Of a DNA stretch of 64,000 nt, positions 34,397-43,263 are shown one piece after another. Source of the stretch: Ruminococcus sp. (GTDB lineage Bacteria; Bacillota; Clostridia; Lachnospirales; Lachnospiraceae); NCBI GenBank assembly GCA_013911065.1, contig JACERV010000022.1, positions 1 to 64,000 on the forward strand. The letters run 5' to 3'. Both the position numbers and the translations under genes were made by a program. How positions within the stretch are numbered: the stretch's first letter is position 1; every line of letters begins with the position of its first letter. The notes under the pieces were generated by a model. The model did no database searches and was not told the DNA's origin. It worked only from the letters and a program-made list of their open reading frames with translations.

Positions 34397-35521
34397 ATGA
34401 GTCATAAAAAGATTGTAGTTGCAGGTCACATAGCTTTGGATATTACTCCGGCATTCGAGAATACTTCCAGGCAGAGCTTTTCCGATATTTTAAAACCAGG
34501 AAAGCTTGTGAATGTAGGGGCAGCGCGAATCAGCAATGGTGGGTCGGTGTCCAACACGGGACTGGCTCTGCACAGGTTGGGGGCAGATGTAACATTAGTT
34601 GGAAAGACAGGAAAGGATCTGTTCGGCGAGATAGTGAGAAAGCAGGTAAAAGAGGCCGGATGCAGGATGGATATGATTCTTTCAGATACAGATGAGACTT
34701 CTTATACAATAGTGATTGCGCCTAAAGGCTGTGACAGAGCATTTCTCCATGATTCGGGATGTAATAACACATTTACCTATGACGAGATGAGAATGGAGAC
34801 AATCCGGGATGCCGAATATTTTCATTTTGGATATCCGACAATCATGCGGAAATTTTATGAAGGTGATGGAGAGATGCTAGTGCAGATGTACAGAGAGATG
34901 AAGCAAAAAGGGCTTGTGACTTCTTTGGATTTGTCACTTGTCGATCCCGATTCCGAGGCGGGAAAATGTGACTGGGAAAAGATTCTTGGCAGAGTTCTGC
35001 CTTATGTTGATTTTTTTGTGCCAAGCATTGAAGAAGTGGGATATATGTTGGATAAGAAACGCTATGACAGATGGCAGGAAGACGCAGGGGGAGAGGAGAT
35101 TATTTCTGTATTATCTCTGAAACAGGACATTCTGCCCATTGCAGAAAAGGCACTTTCCTTTGGATGCCGGGCGGTAATGGTCAAGTGCGGTGCAGCAGGA
35201 ATGTATCTCAGAACATCCTCTGAAGAAGATATGAGAAAGGTGGATGCAGACCTGAAAGGCTGGGGCGAACAAAAGATTTTCCAGAAAAGCTATGTGCCGG
35301 AGCGGGTTTTGTCAGCAAGCGGAGCGGGAGATACCAGTATAGCGGCCTTTTTGAAATGTGTTATGGAAGGGGAAAGCCCTGAGAGAAGTCTGGAATATGC
35401 CGCTGCAACCGGGGCGTGCTGTGTCACTACATATGACACAATAAGCGGACTTTTGGACCTTGAGGAACTTAGAAAAAAGATAGATAGTGGCTGGGAACAG
35501 CAGAGTCTGCTGATGTCATAA
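34397..35521 (+). CDS. PfkB-family sugar kinase
   Basis: A 374-residue ribokinase-type enzyme: IVVAGHIALDITP at the start, ISNGGSVSNTGLALHRLGADVTLVGKTGKD (about 45, the GG-containing substrate lid and pfkB signature 1), SASGAGDTSIAAFLKC (about 305, signature 2 with the catalytic Asp of GAGD). ATG 34397 follows AAGGAGGGG. It is the first gene of an operon with a class II aldolase and a lyxose-isomerase-like cupin, which suggests phosphorylation of a ketose made by the isomerase, followed by aldol cleavage. The sugar itself is not defined by the sequence. Confidence 0.87.
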   Translation: MSHKKIVVAGHIALDITPAFENTSRQSFSDILKPGKLVNVGAARISNGGSVSNTGLALHRLGADVTLVGKTGKDLFGEIVRKQVKEAGCRMDMILSDTDETSYTIVIAPKGCDRAFLHDSGCNNTFTYDEMRMETIRDAEYFHFGYPTIMRKFYEGDGEMLVQMYREMKQKGLVTSLDLSLVDPDSEAGKCDWEKILGRVLPYVDFFVPSIEEVGYMLDKKRYDRWQEDAGGEEIISVLSLKQDILPIAEKALSFGCRAVMVKCGAAGMYLRTSSEEDMRKVDADLKGWGEQKIFQKSYVPERVLSASGAGDTSIAAFLKCVMEGESPERSLEYAAATGACCVTTYDTISGLLDLEELRKKIDSGWEQQSLLMS

Positions 35522-35535
35522 AAAGGAGGAAAGCT

Positions 35536-36381
35536 ATGATAGTAACATTAAAAACAATTTTGGGAATTGCAGATGCAAAAAAGACAGCAGTAGGGGCATT
35601 CAATGTAACAGAGCTGGAGGGAATCCAGGCAGTGCTTGGTGCGGCGGAAAAACTTGGACAGCCGGTAATTCTTCAGTTTGCCCCTGTACATGAAGAATAT
35701 ATTAAATTGGAAACCATGGGACCAATTATGGTGATGATGGCGGAAAATGCAACTGTCCCGGTGTGTGTACATTTGGACCATTGCGGAGATTTTGACATGA
35801 TTAACCGGGCACTTGAGATGGGATTCTCTTCCGTTATGTATGATGGTTCTATGCTTCCTTTTGAGGAGAATGTGGCGAATACAAGGGCTGCTGTGGAGAT
35901 AGCATCAAAATACGGTGCCTCAGTCGAGGCCGAGATTGGTGCCATGAACAGTGAAGATGGTTCTGCAGCAGATGACTGCTATACTGAACCAGATGAAGCA
36001 GAAAAATTTGTGGGGCTGACAGGTATTGATGCTCTAGCCTGCTCTTTCGGCACAGTACACGGTCTTTATAAAGCTGAGCCAAAGTTAGACTTTCCCCGAA
36101 TCAAAGAAATTTATGATAAAATTGGAATCCCCATAGTAATGCATGGCGGAAGTGGTGTAAGTGACGAAGACTTTAAAAAATGTATTGCAAATGGTGTGAG
36201 AAAGATTAATTATTACACATACCGCGCAAAAGTGGGCGGAGAGTATGTAAAGAAAAAATGCATGGAGATAGAAGGGCCTGTATTTTTCCATGACATTACC
36301 TGCTGGGCAAGAGAGGTAATGATGAAGGATATTGAGCATGCAATCGAAGTTTTCAGCGATATAAATGGGGAAAAGATATGA
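35536..36381 (+). CDS. class II fructose-bisphosphate-type aldolase
   Basis: A 281-residue zinc aldolase of the FbaA/GatY/KbaY group: AVGAFNVTELEGIQAVLGAAE (about 18), VHLDHCGD with the catalytic Asp and a zinc His (about 80-86), SVMYDGSMLPFEENV (about 97), EAEIGAMN (about 132), and the zinc His residues in SFGTVHGLY and VMHGGSG. It cleaves ketose mono- or bisphosphates to dihydroxyacetone phosphate and an aldehyde. Genes for the kinase (15 bases upstream) and isomerase (ATGA overlap downstream) make it part of a three-step sugar route. Confidence 0.9.
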   Translation: MIVTLKTILGIADAKKTAVGAFNVTELEGIQAVLGAAEKLGQPVILQFAPVHEEYIKLETMGPIMVMMAENATVPVCVHLDHCGDFDMINRALEMGFSSVMYDGSMLPFEENVANTRAAVEIASKYGASVEAEIGAMNSEDGSAADDCYTEPDEAEKFVGLTGIDALACSFGTVHGLYKAEPKLDFPRIKEIYDKIGIPIVMHGGSGVSDEDFKKCIANGVRKINYYTYRAKVGGEYVKKKCMEIEGPVFFHDITCWAREVMMKDIEHAIEVFSDINGEKI

Positions 36382-37055
36382 AAAGATCAGAAATAAATGC
36401 AGCTTTGAAGAAAATGGAAGCTATGATAAACAAGTGTCAGTTTAAACTTCCGCCCTTCTGCAGCTTTACCCCGGAAGACTGGAAGAATAAGGGTCACGAA
36501 TATGATGAAATCAGAGATAATATGCTGGGATGGGATATTACGGATTACGGGCTTGGAGATTTTGAGCATGTGGGATTTTCACTGATTACCCTGAGAAATG
36601 GAAATATAAAACTCGGGAAATATACAAAGACATATGCGGAAAAACTTTTATATCTGGATGAAGGACAGGCAGCTACTATGCATTTTCATTGGAATAAGAT
36701 GGAGGATATTATCAACAGAGGTGGCGGAAATGTGCTGATTCGTGTGTATAACTCCACAAAAGAAGGTGAGTTCGCGGATACCGGTGTTGTTATCCACAGT
36801 GATGGAAGAGAGTACACCGTACCAGCAGGAACTCAGGTCAGACTTACCCCAGGGGAGAGCATTACTGTTTATCCTTATATGTATCATGATTTTGAAGTGG
36901 AAAAGGGGAGTGGAGAAGTTTTGCTAGGAGAGGTTTCCATGTGCAATGATGATAATACAGATAACAGATTCTATGAACCTATGGGACGTTTTCCAGAGAT
37001 TGAGGAAGACGAGAGCCCGTATAGATTATTATGCAATGAATATCCACAGGCATAA
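36378..37055 (+). CDS. D-lyxose ketol-isomerase-like cupin
   Basis: A 225-residue cupin of the D-lyxose/D-mannose isomerase family. RSEINAALKKMEAMINKCQFKLPPF and LGWDITDYGLGDF are typical N-terminal segments; the manganese site is MHFHWNKMEDIINRGGG (His, His, Glu, about 95-105) with a later His in YMYHDFEVE. The family interconverts D-lyxose with D-xylulose, or D-mannose with D-fructose. Together with the PfkB kinase and aldolase it suggests D-lyxose or another rare aldose as substrate. It overlaps the aldolase gene by 4 bases and is followed by a strong terminator. Confidence 0.85.
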   Translation: MKRSEINAALKKMEAMINKCQFKLPPFCSFTPEDWKNKGHEYDEIRDNMLGWDITDYGLGDFEHVGFSLITLRNGNIKLGKYTKTYAEKLLYLDEGQAATMHFHWNKMEDIINRGGGNVLIRVYNSTKEGEFADTGVVIHSDGREYTVPAGTQVRLTPGESITVYPYMYHDFEVEKGSGEVLLGEVSMCNDDNTDNRFYEPMGRFPEIEEDESPYRLLCNEYPQA

Positions 37056-37067
37056 TTGCCTTTATAC

Positions 37068-37105
37068 CGGCAGACACCGATTTTTGTTGTCTGCCGATTT
37101 TTTTT
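37068..37105 (+). terminator. intrinsic terminator after isomerase gene
   Basis: CGGCAGACA (37068-37076) pairs perfectly with TGTCTGCCG (37088-37096), followed by A and eight or nine T residues. Confidence 0.88.
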
Positions 37106-37120
37106 GTCTTAAAAAATGCA

Positions 37121-37202
37121 TTACATTTGTCATTTAAATTCTTACAAATGTAACTTGAAATTGATTACGTTGTACACTTGTACAAAAAAAGAAAGATTGA
37201 CA
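37121..37202. promoter_or_regulatory. operators and -35 element of second ABC importer operon
   Basis: TTACATTTGT (37121-37130) and ACAAATGTAA (37144-37153) form a perfect 10-bp inverted repeat; the second arm contains the TTACAAATGT also found at 34284. TTGTACA-CT-TGTACAA (37170-37185) is a second perfect palindrome. TTGACA (37197-37202) is a good -35, but no clear -10 follows, which fits an activator-dependent promoter. Confidence 0.5.
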
Positions 37203-37242
37203 TAATAAATTTATGTAAATTAGACAAAAGGAGGAAGAAAAA

Positions 37243-38232
37243 GTGAAAAAAAGAATTTTAAGTGTATTATTGGCAGGGGCTCTTGCAGGTACTATGATTG
37301 TAGGATGCAGCAACGGAGAAAGTAAAAATGAGGGAAGCAAAAGTGAAAGTGCTGGGAGTAAAGAGGACTCTGGCGAACATTACAAATTTGCTTATACTTG
37401 CATGGATGGAACGAACCCATTCTTTGTAACAATTGAAGATGAAATCAGAAAACAGGTTGAGGCAAATGGAGATGAGTTGATTTCCACTGACCCGGCAAAT
37501 GATGTATCTCTTCAGATTACTCAGGTAGAGGATATGATATCCCAGAATATTGATGGTATCTTCCTGAATCCTGCTGAAGCAGAAGGTATCATGCCGGCAT
37601 TGGATGCATTGAAGAGTGCGGAGGTGCCAATTGTCAATTTCGATACGGAGGTTGCTGACTTGTCTTATGTAGCATCATATACAGGATCTGATAACTATAA
37701 TGCCGGCAAGGTATGTGGTGAAGACCTGGTTAAGAAGTGCCCGGATGGAGGAAAAATCATTGTGCTTGACAGCCCGACAATGAACTCTGTAACAGACAGA
37801 ACAAATGGATTCCTGGAAGCCATTGAGGGAAAAGGATTTGAAATTGTGGCACAGCAGGATGCAAAAGGAAATCTGGAAGTGGCTATGGGAATTGCAGAAG
37901 ACCTTCTTCAGGGAAATCGTGATATCGTAGCAATCTTTGGCGGAAATGATCCTACAGCACTTGGAGCACTTGCAGCAGCAAATGCAGCAGGCTTGAAAGA
38001 TGTTAAGATTTATGGCGTAGATGGTTCACCAGACTTCAAAACAGAGCTGGCATCAGGAGATTCTCTCCTTGAAGGAACTGGAGCACAGTCACCAATCGCA
38101 ATCGCGCAGAAATCTGTAGAGATTATGTATAAAGTAATGAAAGGCGAGAAGGTAGACGACAGATATCCGGTTGAGACATTCTTAATTACTGCAGATGATG
38201 TAGAGGAGTATGGAACAGATGGATGGCAGTAA
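37243..38232 (+). CDS. ribose-type ABC importer substrate-binding lipoprotein (second system)
   Basis: A 329-residue lipoprotein: signal peptide with lipobox IVGC (Cys22), a Ser/Lys/Glu linker, then a type 1 periplasmic binding fold (FAYTCMDGTNPFFVTIEDEI, DGIFLNPAEAEGIMPALDAL, GGNDPTALGALAAANAAG, IYGVDGSPDFKTELASGD). The start is GTG 37243 behind AAAGGAGGAAG. It belongs to the ATPase and permease genes that follow, and its C-terminal half closely matches the sensory binding protein at 41019. A sugar related to the PfkB/aldolase/lyxose-isomerase pathway upstream is the likely ligand. Confidence 0.9.
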   Translation: MKKRILSVLLAGALAGTMIVGCSNGESKNEGSKSESAGSKEDSGEHYKFAYTCMDGTNPFFVTIEDEIRKQVEANGDELISTDPANDVSLQITQVEDMISQNIDGIFLNPAEAEGIMPALDALKSAEVPIVNFDTEVADLSYVASYTGSDNYNAGKVCGEDLVKKCPDGGKIIVLDSPTMNSVTDRTNGFLEAIEGKGFEIVAQQDAKGNLEVAMGIAEDLLQGNRDIVAIFGGNDPTALGALAAANAAGLKDVKIYGVDGSPDFKTELASGDSLLEGTGAQSPIAIAQKSVEIMYKVMKGEKVDDRYPVETFLITADDVEEYGTDGWQ

Positions 38233-38269
38233 AAGGTAGCATATCCGGAATCGGGAAGCAGGTGGAAGT

Positions 38270-39754
38270 TTGAGCAAAAAAATATTATTGGAGATGCACC
38301 ATGTACATAAACGCTTTGCGGGAGTTCATGCATTGAATGATGTCAGCTTTGAGTTAAGGGAAGGTGAGGTTCATGCACTTCTCGGAGAGAACGGTGCCGG
38401 AAAATCTACACTGATTAAAGTACTTGGAGGCATATACCAGGCAGACGAAGGTGAGATTCACATTGACGGAAATAAAGTGGAAATCAAGGGCGTAGAAGAT
38501 GCTAAAAAAAATGGAGTTGCGATTATCCACCAGGAACTTGTACTGGTGTCACACATGACTGTGGCGGAAAATATTTTTCTCGGCAGGGAATTCGGGAAAG
38601 GTGTTTTAGTAAATCGCAGGAAAATGAATGAAGAGGCTCAAAAGCTTCTGGATGAACACCAGGTACATATACGTGCCGATGTACTTGTCGGAAAGCTGAC
38701 AATTGCTCAACAGCAGATGGTTGAAATTGTAAAAGCAATCTCCCAAAACTCAAAAATCCTTGTTATGGATGAACCGACCTCCTCCATTGCGGATAAGGAA
38801 GTGGAATTTCTCTTTGAAACTATGAGGGAGCTGACAAAACGGGGAGTAGGAATTATTTATATTTCCCATAAGATGAGTGAATTGGAGCAGATATGTGACA
38901 GAGTTACGGTTATGCGTGATGGTATGTATGTAGGAACCGAGGTGGTCAAAAATACCACAAAAGACAAACTGATTGCCATGATGGTAGGAAGAGCGTTGGA
39001 GAACTACTATACAAGAGATTACCATGAACCTGGAGAAGAAGTGCTTCGATGTGAGCATATCTCTGATGGGAATATGGTTAAAGATGTAAGTTTTCATTTG
39101 AAAAAAGGTGAGATCATCGGATTTGCGGGTCTGGTAGGAGCGGGACGCAGCGAGACGATGAAAGCCATCTTTGGTTTGACAAAGGACGTGTCAGGAGAAA
39201 TCATGATAAACGGCGGGAAAGTGAAAGTGACATCTCCCGTTGAGGCTATGAAACATGGGTTAGCACTTGTACCAGAAGACAGAAAGCAGGAGGGTCTCTA
39301 TAAAGTACAAAGTGTCCGGTTTAACATGACTATTGAGGTGCTGGAGCAGTTTATAAAAGGCATCTCAGTGGATGATAAAAAAGAGATAGAACTGACCCAG
39401 AAATACATTGATATGATGTCTACGAAAACACCTACTCAGATGCAAAAAATAGGTAATCTTTCCGGAGGTAACCAGCAGAAAGTAATCATAGGCAGATGGC
39501 TTGCAACCAATCCGAATGTGTTGATTCTGGATGAGCCTACAAGAGGTGTAGATATAGGGGCAAAATCAGAGATTTATGTCATTATGAATGAGCTGGTAAA
39601 AAAAGGTGTATCAATTATTATGGTTTCTTCGGAATTACCGGAGATTATCAATATGAGTGACCGTGTTTACGTGATGGCTGAGGGCCGGGTGACTGGATGT
39701 CTGAATCACGACGAAGTAACTCAGGAAGCTGTTATGCTGCTGGCAGCGCATTAG
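38270..39754 (+). CDS. ribose-type ABC importer ATPase (second system)
   Basis: A 494-residue RbsA-type protein with two ABC domains: Walker A GENGAGKST (about 38), Walker B ILVMDEPTSSIAD (about 162) in the first; GLVGAGRSE (about 286), LSGGNQQKV (about 398) and VLILDEPTRGVDIG (about 420) in the second. The start is TTG 38270 with AGGTGGA 3-9 bases upstream; a later in-frame ATG would remove the first beta strand. One permease gene follows, so this transporter uses a homodimeric pore, unlike the two-permease system at 13-18 kb. Confidence 0.92.
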   Translation: MSKKILLEMHHVHKRFAGVHALNDVSFELREGEVHALLGENGAGKSTLIKVLGGIYQADEGEIHIDGNKVEIKGVEDAKKNGVAIIHQELVLVSHMTVAENIFLGREFGKGVLVNRRKMNEEAQKLLDEHQVHIRADVLVGKLTIAQQQMVEIVKAISQNSKILVMDEPTSSIADKEVEFLFETMRELTKRGVGIIYISHKMSELEQICDRVTVMRDGMYVGTEVVKNTTKDKLIAMMVGRALENYYTRDYHEPGEEVLRCEHISDGNMVKDVSFHLKKGEIIGFAGLVGAGRSETMKAIFGLTKDVSGEIMINGGKVKVTSPVEAMKHGLALVPEDRKQEGLYKVQSVRFNMTIEVLEQFIKGISVDDKKEIELTQKYIDMMSTKTPTQMQKIGNLSGGNQQKVIIGRWLATNPNVLILDEPTRGVDIGAKSEIYVIMNELVKKGVSIIMVSSELPEIINMSDRVYVMAEGRVTGCLNHDEVTQEAVMLLAAH

Positions 39755-39782
39755 AGTTTATTGAGAAGGAGGAGGAATCATT

Positions 39783-40775
39783 ATGGCTCAAATTAAAAAG
39801 AAAAAGTCAGAGCTGCCTGTAAGCGATAACAAAGGTCTTATGTTTTTAAGGGAAAATTTGGGAATCCTTATTGCACTTGCGATATTGTGTGTACTGTTGT
39901 CATTTTTGCCGGCAACAAGCAGCTCATTTTTATCATCACAGAATATATTTAATGTTTTGAGACAGATTTCCACAAACATGTTGATTGCCTGTGCCATGAC
40001 GATGGTTATCATATTGGGAGGAATTGATTTGTCTGTGGGATCCATCATAGCACTGTCTGGTGTTATAGCGGCAGGCTGTGTGGCAAGATATAATCTTCCT
40101 ATAGCAGCAGCTCTGCTGGCGGGTGTGCTGGTAGGTACTGCAATTGGAGTTTTTAACGGATTTGTTATCAGTACAACGACAATCCCGCCATTCATTGTGA
40201 CACTGGCTACCATGAACATTGCAAGGGGACTTGCAAAAGTATATACAGGTGGTTCTCCGGTTCGAGTTATGTCAAAGCAATGGCAGTTCATCGGCGGAGG
40301 CTATGTAGGTTTTATACCAGTACCGGTTATCATCATGGTGATTGCTGTTGTAGCGACAGCATTATTGATGAATAAAACAAAGATGGGACGTCACATTTAT
40401 GCCGTGGGAGGAAATGCACAGGCGGCAGTATTTTCAGGTATCCGTGTGTCAACTGTGAAATTTACTGTCCATGTATATGCAGGTTTAATGGCTGGTATTG
40501 CAGGTATTATACTGGCATCCAGGATGTATTCCGGACAGCCGACAGCCGGCGAGGGAGCAGAGATGGATGCCATTGCAGCGGTAGTTGTAGGTGGAACCTC
40601 TATGGCAGGCGGAGCAGGTAAAATAGGCGGAACTATTATTGGTGCACTGATTATTGGTGTGCTGAATAACGGACTGAACCTGATGAATGTCAATTCATTC
40701 TGGCAGGATGTAGTTAAGGGTGCGGTTATTTTACTGGCAGTATTTATTGACTATATCCGAAATAAAAACGCATAG
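39783..40775 (+). CDS. ribose-type ABC importer permease (second system)
   Basis: A 330-residue RbsC-like membrane protein with about 8-10 hydrophobic segments; key segments are TMVIILGGIDLSVGSIIALSG (about 78), TIPPFIVTLATMNIARGLA (about 137), GRHIYAVGGNAQAAVFSGI (about 203) and GGTSMAGGAGKIGGTIIGA (about 273). AGAAGGAGGAGG precedes the ATG. A strong terminator 13 bases after the stop ends the importer operon. Confidence 0.92.
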   Translation: MAQIKKKKSELPVSDNKGLMFLRENLGILIALAILCVLLSFLPATSSSFLSSQNIFNVLRQISTNMLIACAMTMVIILGGIDLSVGSIIALSGVIAAGCVARYNLPIAAALLAGVLVGTAIGVFNGFVISTTTIPPFIVTLATMNIARGLAKVYTGGSPVRVMSKQWQFIGGGYVGFIPVPVIIMVIAVVATALLMNKTKMGRHIYAVGGNAQAAVFSGIRVSTVKFTVHVYAGLMAGIAGIILASRMYSGQPTAGEGAEMDAIAAVVVGGTSMAGGAGKIGGTIIGALIIGVLNNGLNLMNVNSFWQDVVKGAVILLAVFIDYIRNKNA

Positions 40776-40787
40776 TGAAACAGCTGG

Positions 40788-40822
40788 GAAGCTGCTGGAC
40801 AAAATGTACAGCAGCTTCTTTT
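40788..40822 (+). terminator. intrinsic terminator after second importer
   Basis: GAAGCTGCTG (40788-40797) pairs perfectly with CAGCAGCTTC (40809-40818), followed by TTTTC. Confidence 0.85.
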
Positions 40823-40842
40823 CTGATATAATAGGAAACCCT

Positions 40843-40945
40843 CCGGGGGATGCGGACAGCAGCGTAAGCGGTAGACGCTGCTATGCAACTGCCTTAGGCG
40901 CAAGAGTTCGCTTCGCAAACTCTTTATTCTATGCAAAACAGTGTT
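40843..40945. other. structured intergenic segment before sensory operon
   Basis: Several self-complementary pieces follow one another: CAGCAGCG with CGCTGCT (about 40857-40883), GCCTTAGGC, and AGAGTT-CGC-TTC-GC-AAACTCT (about 40902-40922). No reading frame or known riboswitch consensus fits. It may be a dispersed intergenic repeat or an RNA leader of the sensory operon. Confidence 0.3.
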
Positions 40946-41018
40946 CTTTGAAAATTGTGAAAAAACCCCAGGAGTGTATTATAATAAGTAATATGAAGAG
41001 GAAAGGTGGACTCAAAAG

Positions 41019-41960
41019 ATGAAAAGCATAGCAAGGGCTTTGGCCTGTGCGTTTGGCGTGATATTGCTGATGGCAACCGCGGGCTGTGAAAAGGAGAGCG
41101 CCAGACAGAAGCATATATTCGGAGCTACTTATATGACTCGGAATAATCCTTATTTTAATGTTTTAAATGCAGAGCTTCAGGAGGCTGTGGAATCCAATGG
41201 GGACAAGTTAATTGTACGGAATCCGCTTCAGGACCAGAGTAAACAGAACAAGCAGATTCAGGATATGATTGATGAGGGGATAGAAGTTCTGTTTTTGAAC
41301 CCGGTAGATCAAAAGGAAGTCAAACCGGCACTGCAAGCCTGCAAAAAAGCGGGAGTTGCAATTATCAACATTGATACGATGGTTGCGGACAGACAATATG
41401 TGCTCGGAGCAGTGGAGACAGATCATTATCAGGCAGGACAGCTTTGTGCAGAAAATATGATGAAACAGATAAAATCAGGAAGAATTATTATACTTAGGAA
41501 TCCAGGGCAGTGGTCGATAAGTGAGAGAGTGCGGGGGTTTTTGGATACAATTGCTGAAAAGCCAGAATATGAGGTAATCAGACAGGAGAATGCAGAGGGA
41601 GAGATTGAGGTGGCAGCAGAGGTACTTTCAGACATCCTTAAAGATGAACAGGAATTTGACGTTATTTTTGGGGGCAATGACCCAATGGCTCTGGGTGCCC
41701 TTGCTGCATTACAGAAAGCTGGAATTGAGGAGGGAGTCCTGATTTATGGTGTTGATGGCTCGCCGGATTTTAAGTCCATGCTGCAGGAAAATTATGTGAC
41801 TGGCACGAGCAGTCAGAGTCCGGAGACTATCGCCGGGGTTGCAGCAAAAATGGCGTACAGTTATCTTGAGGGAGAGGAAATAGAAGAATACATAAAGATT
41901 CCAAGTACGCTCATAATCAGAGAGAATCTTGATGAATTTGATATAGATGGGTGGCAGTAA
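41019..41960 (+). CDS. sensory sugar-binding lipoprotein paired with a histidine kinase
   Basis: A 313-residue lipoprotein (lipobox TAGC, Cys23) with a type 1 periplasmic binding fold. It parallels the importer binding protein at 37243 along its length: GATYMTRNNPYFNVLNAELQ, VLFLNPVDQKEVKPALQA, GGNDPMALGALAALQKAG, YGVDGSPDFKS and the same terminal DIDGWQ/GTDGWQ. It is encoded one base before a histidine kinase gene, not with a permease, so it most likely presents sugar to the kinase, as XylFII does with LytS. It ends the gap to the importer operon and starts a new transcription unit. Confidence 0.85.
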   Translation: MKSIARALACAFGVILLMATAGCEKESARQKHIFGATYMTRNNPYFNVLNAELQEAVESNGDKLIVRNPLQDQSKQNKQIQDMIDEGIEVLFLNPVDQKEVKPALQACKKAGVAIINIDTMVADRQYVLGAVETDHYQAGQLCAENMMKQIKSGRIIILRNPGQWSISERVRGFLDTIAEKPEYEVIRQENAEGEIEVAAEVLSDILKDEQEFDVIFGGNDPMALGALAALQKAGIEEGVLIYGVDGSPDFKSMLQENYVTGTSSQSPETIAGVAAKMAYSYLEGEEIEEYIKIPSTLIIRENLDEFDIDGWQ

Positions 41961-41961
41961 A

Positions 41962-43263
41962 ATGAAAAACAGATATATGCATTTTATACGTATACTGTTT
42001 CTTGGAATCAATATTTTTTCTGTGGCGGGGATTTGCGGATTCATTTATTTCACTACCTTTAGAATCAGTACAGAGGATAATGCAAGGGAATTCATCGGGC
42101 AGGTAGCGGCAATTCCCAAATACCCACAGGCTATTTGTGCAATTTGTGGTTTTCTTCTGACAGTTCTTGTTGTGGATATGATTCTGAGAGAAAATAAATT
42201 TCAGGAAAATGGCAAAGGGGTTATGGCAACACTGGGGGTGGACTTTCTGTGCAGCCTTGGAATTATTTATATGTTGGATTTTAATTATAATGGTGTCCTT
42301 CTTCTTGTGGCCGCAAATGCTGTAATCTACATTAAAGACCGAAGATGGACGTTCTTCTTGCTTTCCGCTTCTGCGATGATTTTTCTTGTGGCAGATTATG
42401 AATTAATTTCGGTCACGTATAACCTGTATTCCGTACGAAGCTACATACAGTATTACAGTGGAACCGCACAGCAGTTTTTGCTGGGAGCTTATAATGTTTT
42501 GATATCCGCAAATATCTTGATTTTTATACTGTATTGTGTGAATATTATTCTTTCTCAAAGCCGTGATATCGAAGAAGCCAAGAAGAGGTCGGAAAATCTG
42601 CAGACAGTAAATGCACAGCTGAAGCATTACAATAAGATGACAGAGAAGATGGCAGAGGCAAGGGAGCGCAACAGAATGGCGCGGGAAATACATGACACAC
42701 TGGGACATACACTGACAGGAATTTCTGCCGGTGTTGATGCATGTGTTGCAATTATAGATGAAAATCCAGAACAGACGAAGAGACAGTTAGAATTGGTTTC
42801 GAAAGCTGTGAGAGGCGGCATTAAGGATGTGCGGCGCTCTGTCTCCGAGCTGAGAGCGGATGCGCTGGAGAGGTTTCAGTTGGAGGAAGCTATACAGGAT
42901 ATGATTTCGGAGATTAATTCTCTGGCGGGAGTAAAGGTATGTTTTCATTCAAATGTGAAACCACTGAAATTCGGTGAAGATGAGGAGAACGTGATTTACC
43001 GGATTATCCAGGAAGGAATCACGAATGCCATCCGCCACGGTCATGCAGATTGTATCTGGGTTGATGCCCGGAAAGAAGAAGGGATCTTTAAATTGAAAAT
43101 CAAAGACAATGGAGTTGGATGTAAGGAAATAAAGAAAGGATTCGGAACGAAGCATATGAAAGAGAGAGTGAATATGCTTGGAGGAACAATATCCTTTTCG
43201 GGAGAGAATGGTTTTTTGATTAATGCACAGATACCGATAAGATGGGGGGAAGAATATGATTAA
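41962..43263 (+). CDS. sensor histidine kinase (HisKA_3, NarX-like)
   Basis: A 433-residue membrane kinase. About six hydrophobic segments occupy residues 8-200 with only short outside loops, so there is no large extracellular sensor domain. A coiled coil (about 205-235) leads to the dimerisation box AREIHDTLGHTLTGIS with His244, and the ATP-binding domain ends in IIQEGITNAIRHGHAD and DNGVGCKEIKKGFGTKHMKERV. ATG 41962 follows GGGTGG; ATG 41947 lies inside the previous gene's end. The lack of its own sensor domain and the coupled binding-protein gene suggest ligand sensing through the lipoprotein. Confidence 0.88.
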   Translation: MKNRYMHFIRILFLGINIFSVAGICGFIYFTTFRISTEDNAREFIGQVAAIPKYPQAICAICGFLLTVLVVDMILRENKFQENGKGVMATLGVDFLCSLGIIYMLDFNYNGVLLLVAANAVIYIKDRRWTFFLLSASAMIFLVADYELISVTYNLYSVRSYIQYYSGTAQQFLLGAYNVLISANILIFILYCVNIILSQSRDIEEAKKRSENLQTVNAQLKHYNKMTEKMAEARERNRMAREIHDTLGHTLTGISAGVDACVAIIDENPEQTKRQLELVSKAVRGGIKDVRRSVSELRADALERFQLEEAIQDMISEINSLAGVKVCFHSNVKPLKFGEDEENVIYRIIQEGITNAIRHGHADCIWVDARKEEGIFKLKIKDNGVGCKEIKKGFGTKHMKERVNMLGGTISFSGENGFLINAQIPIRWGEEYD

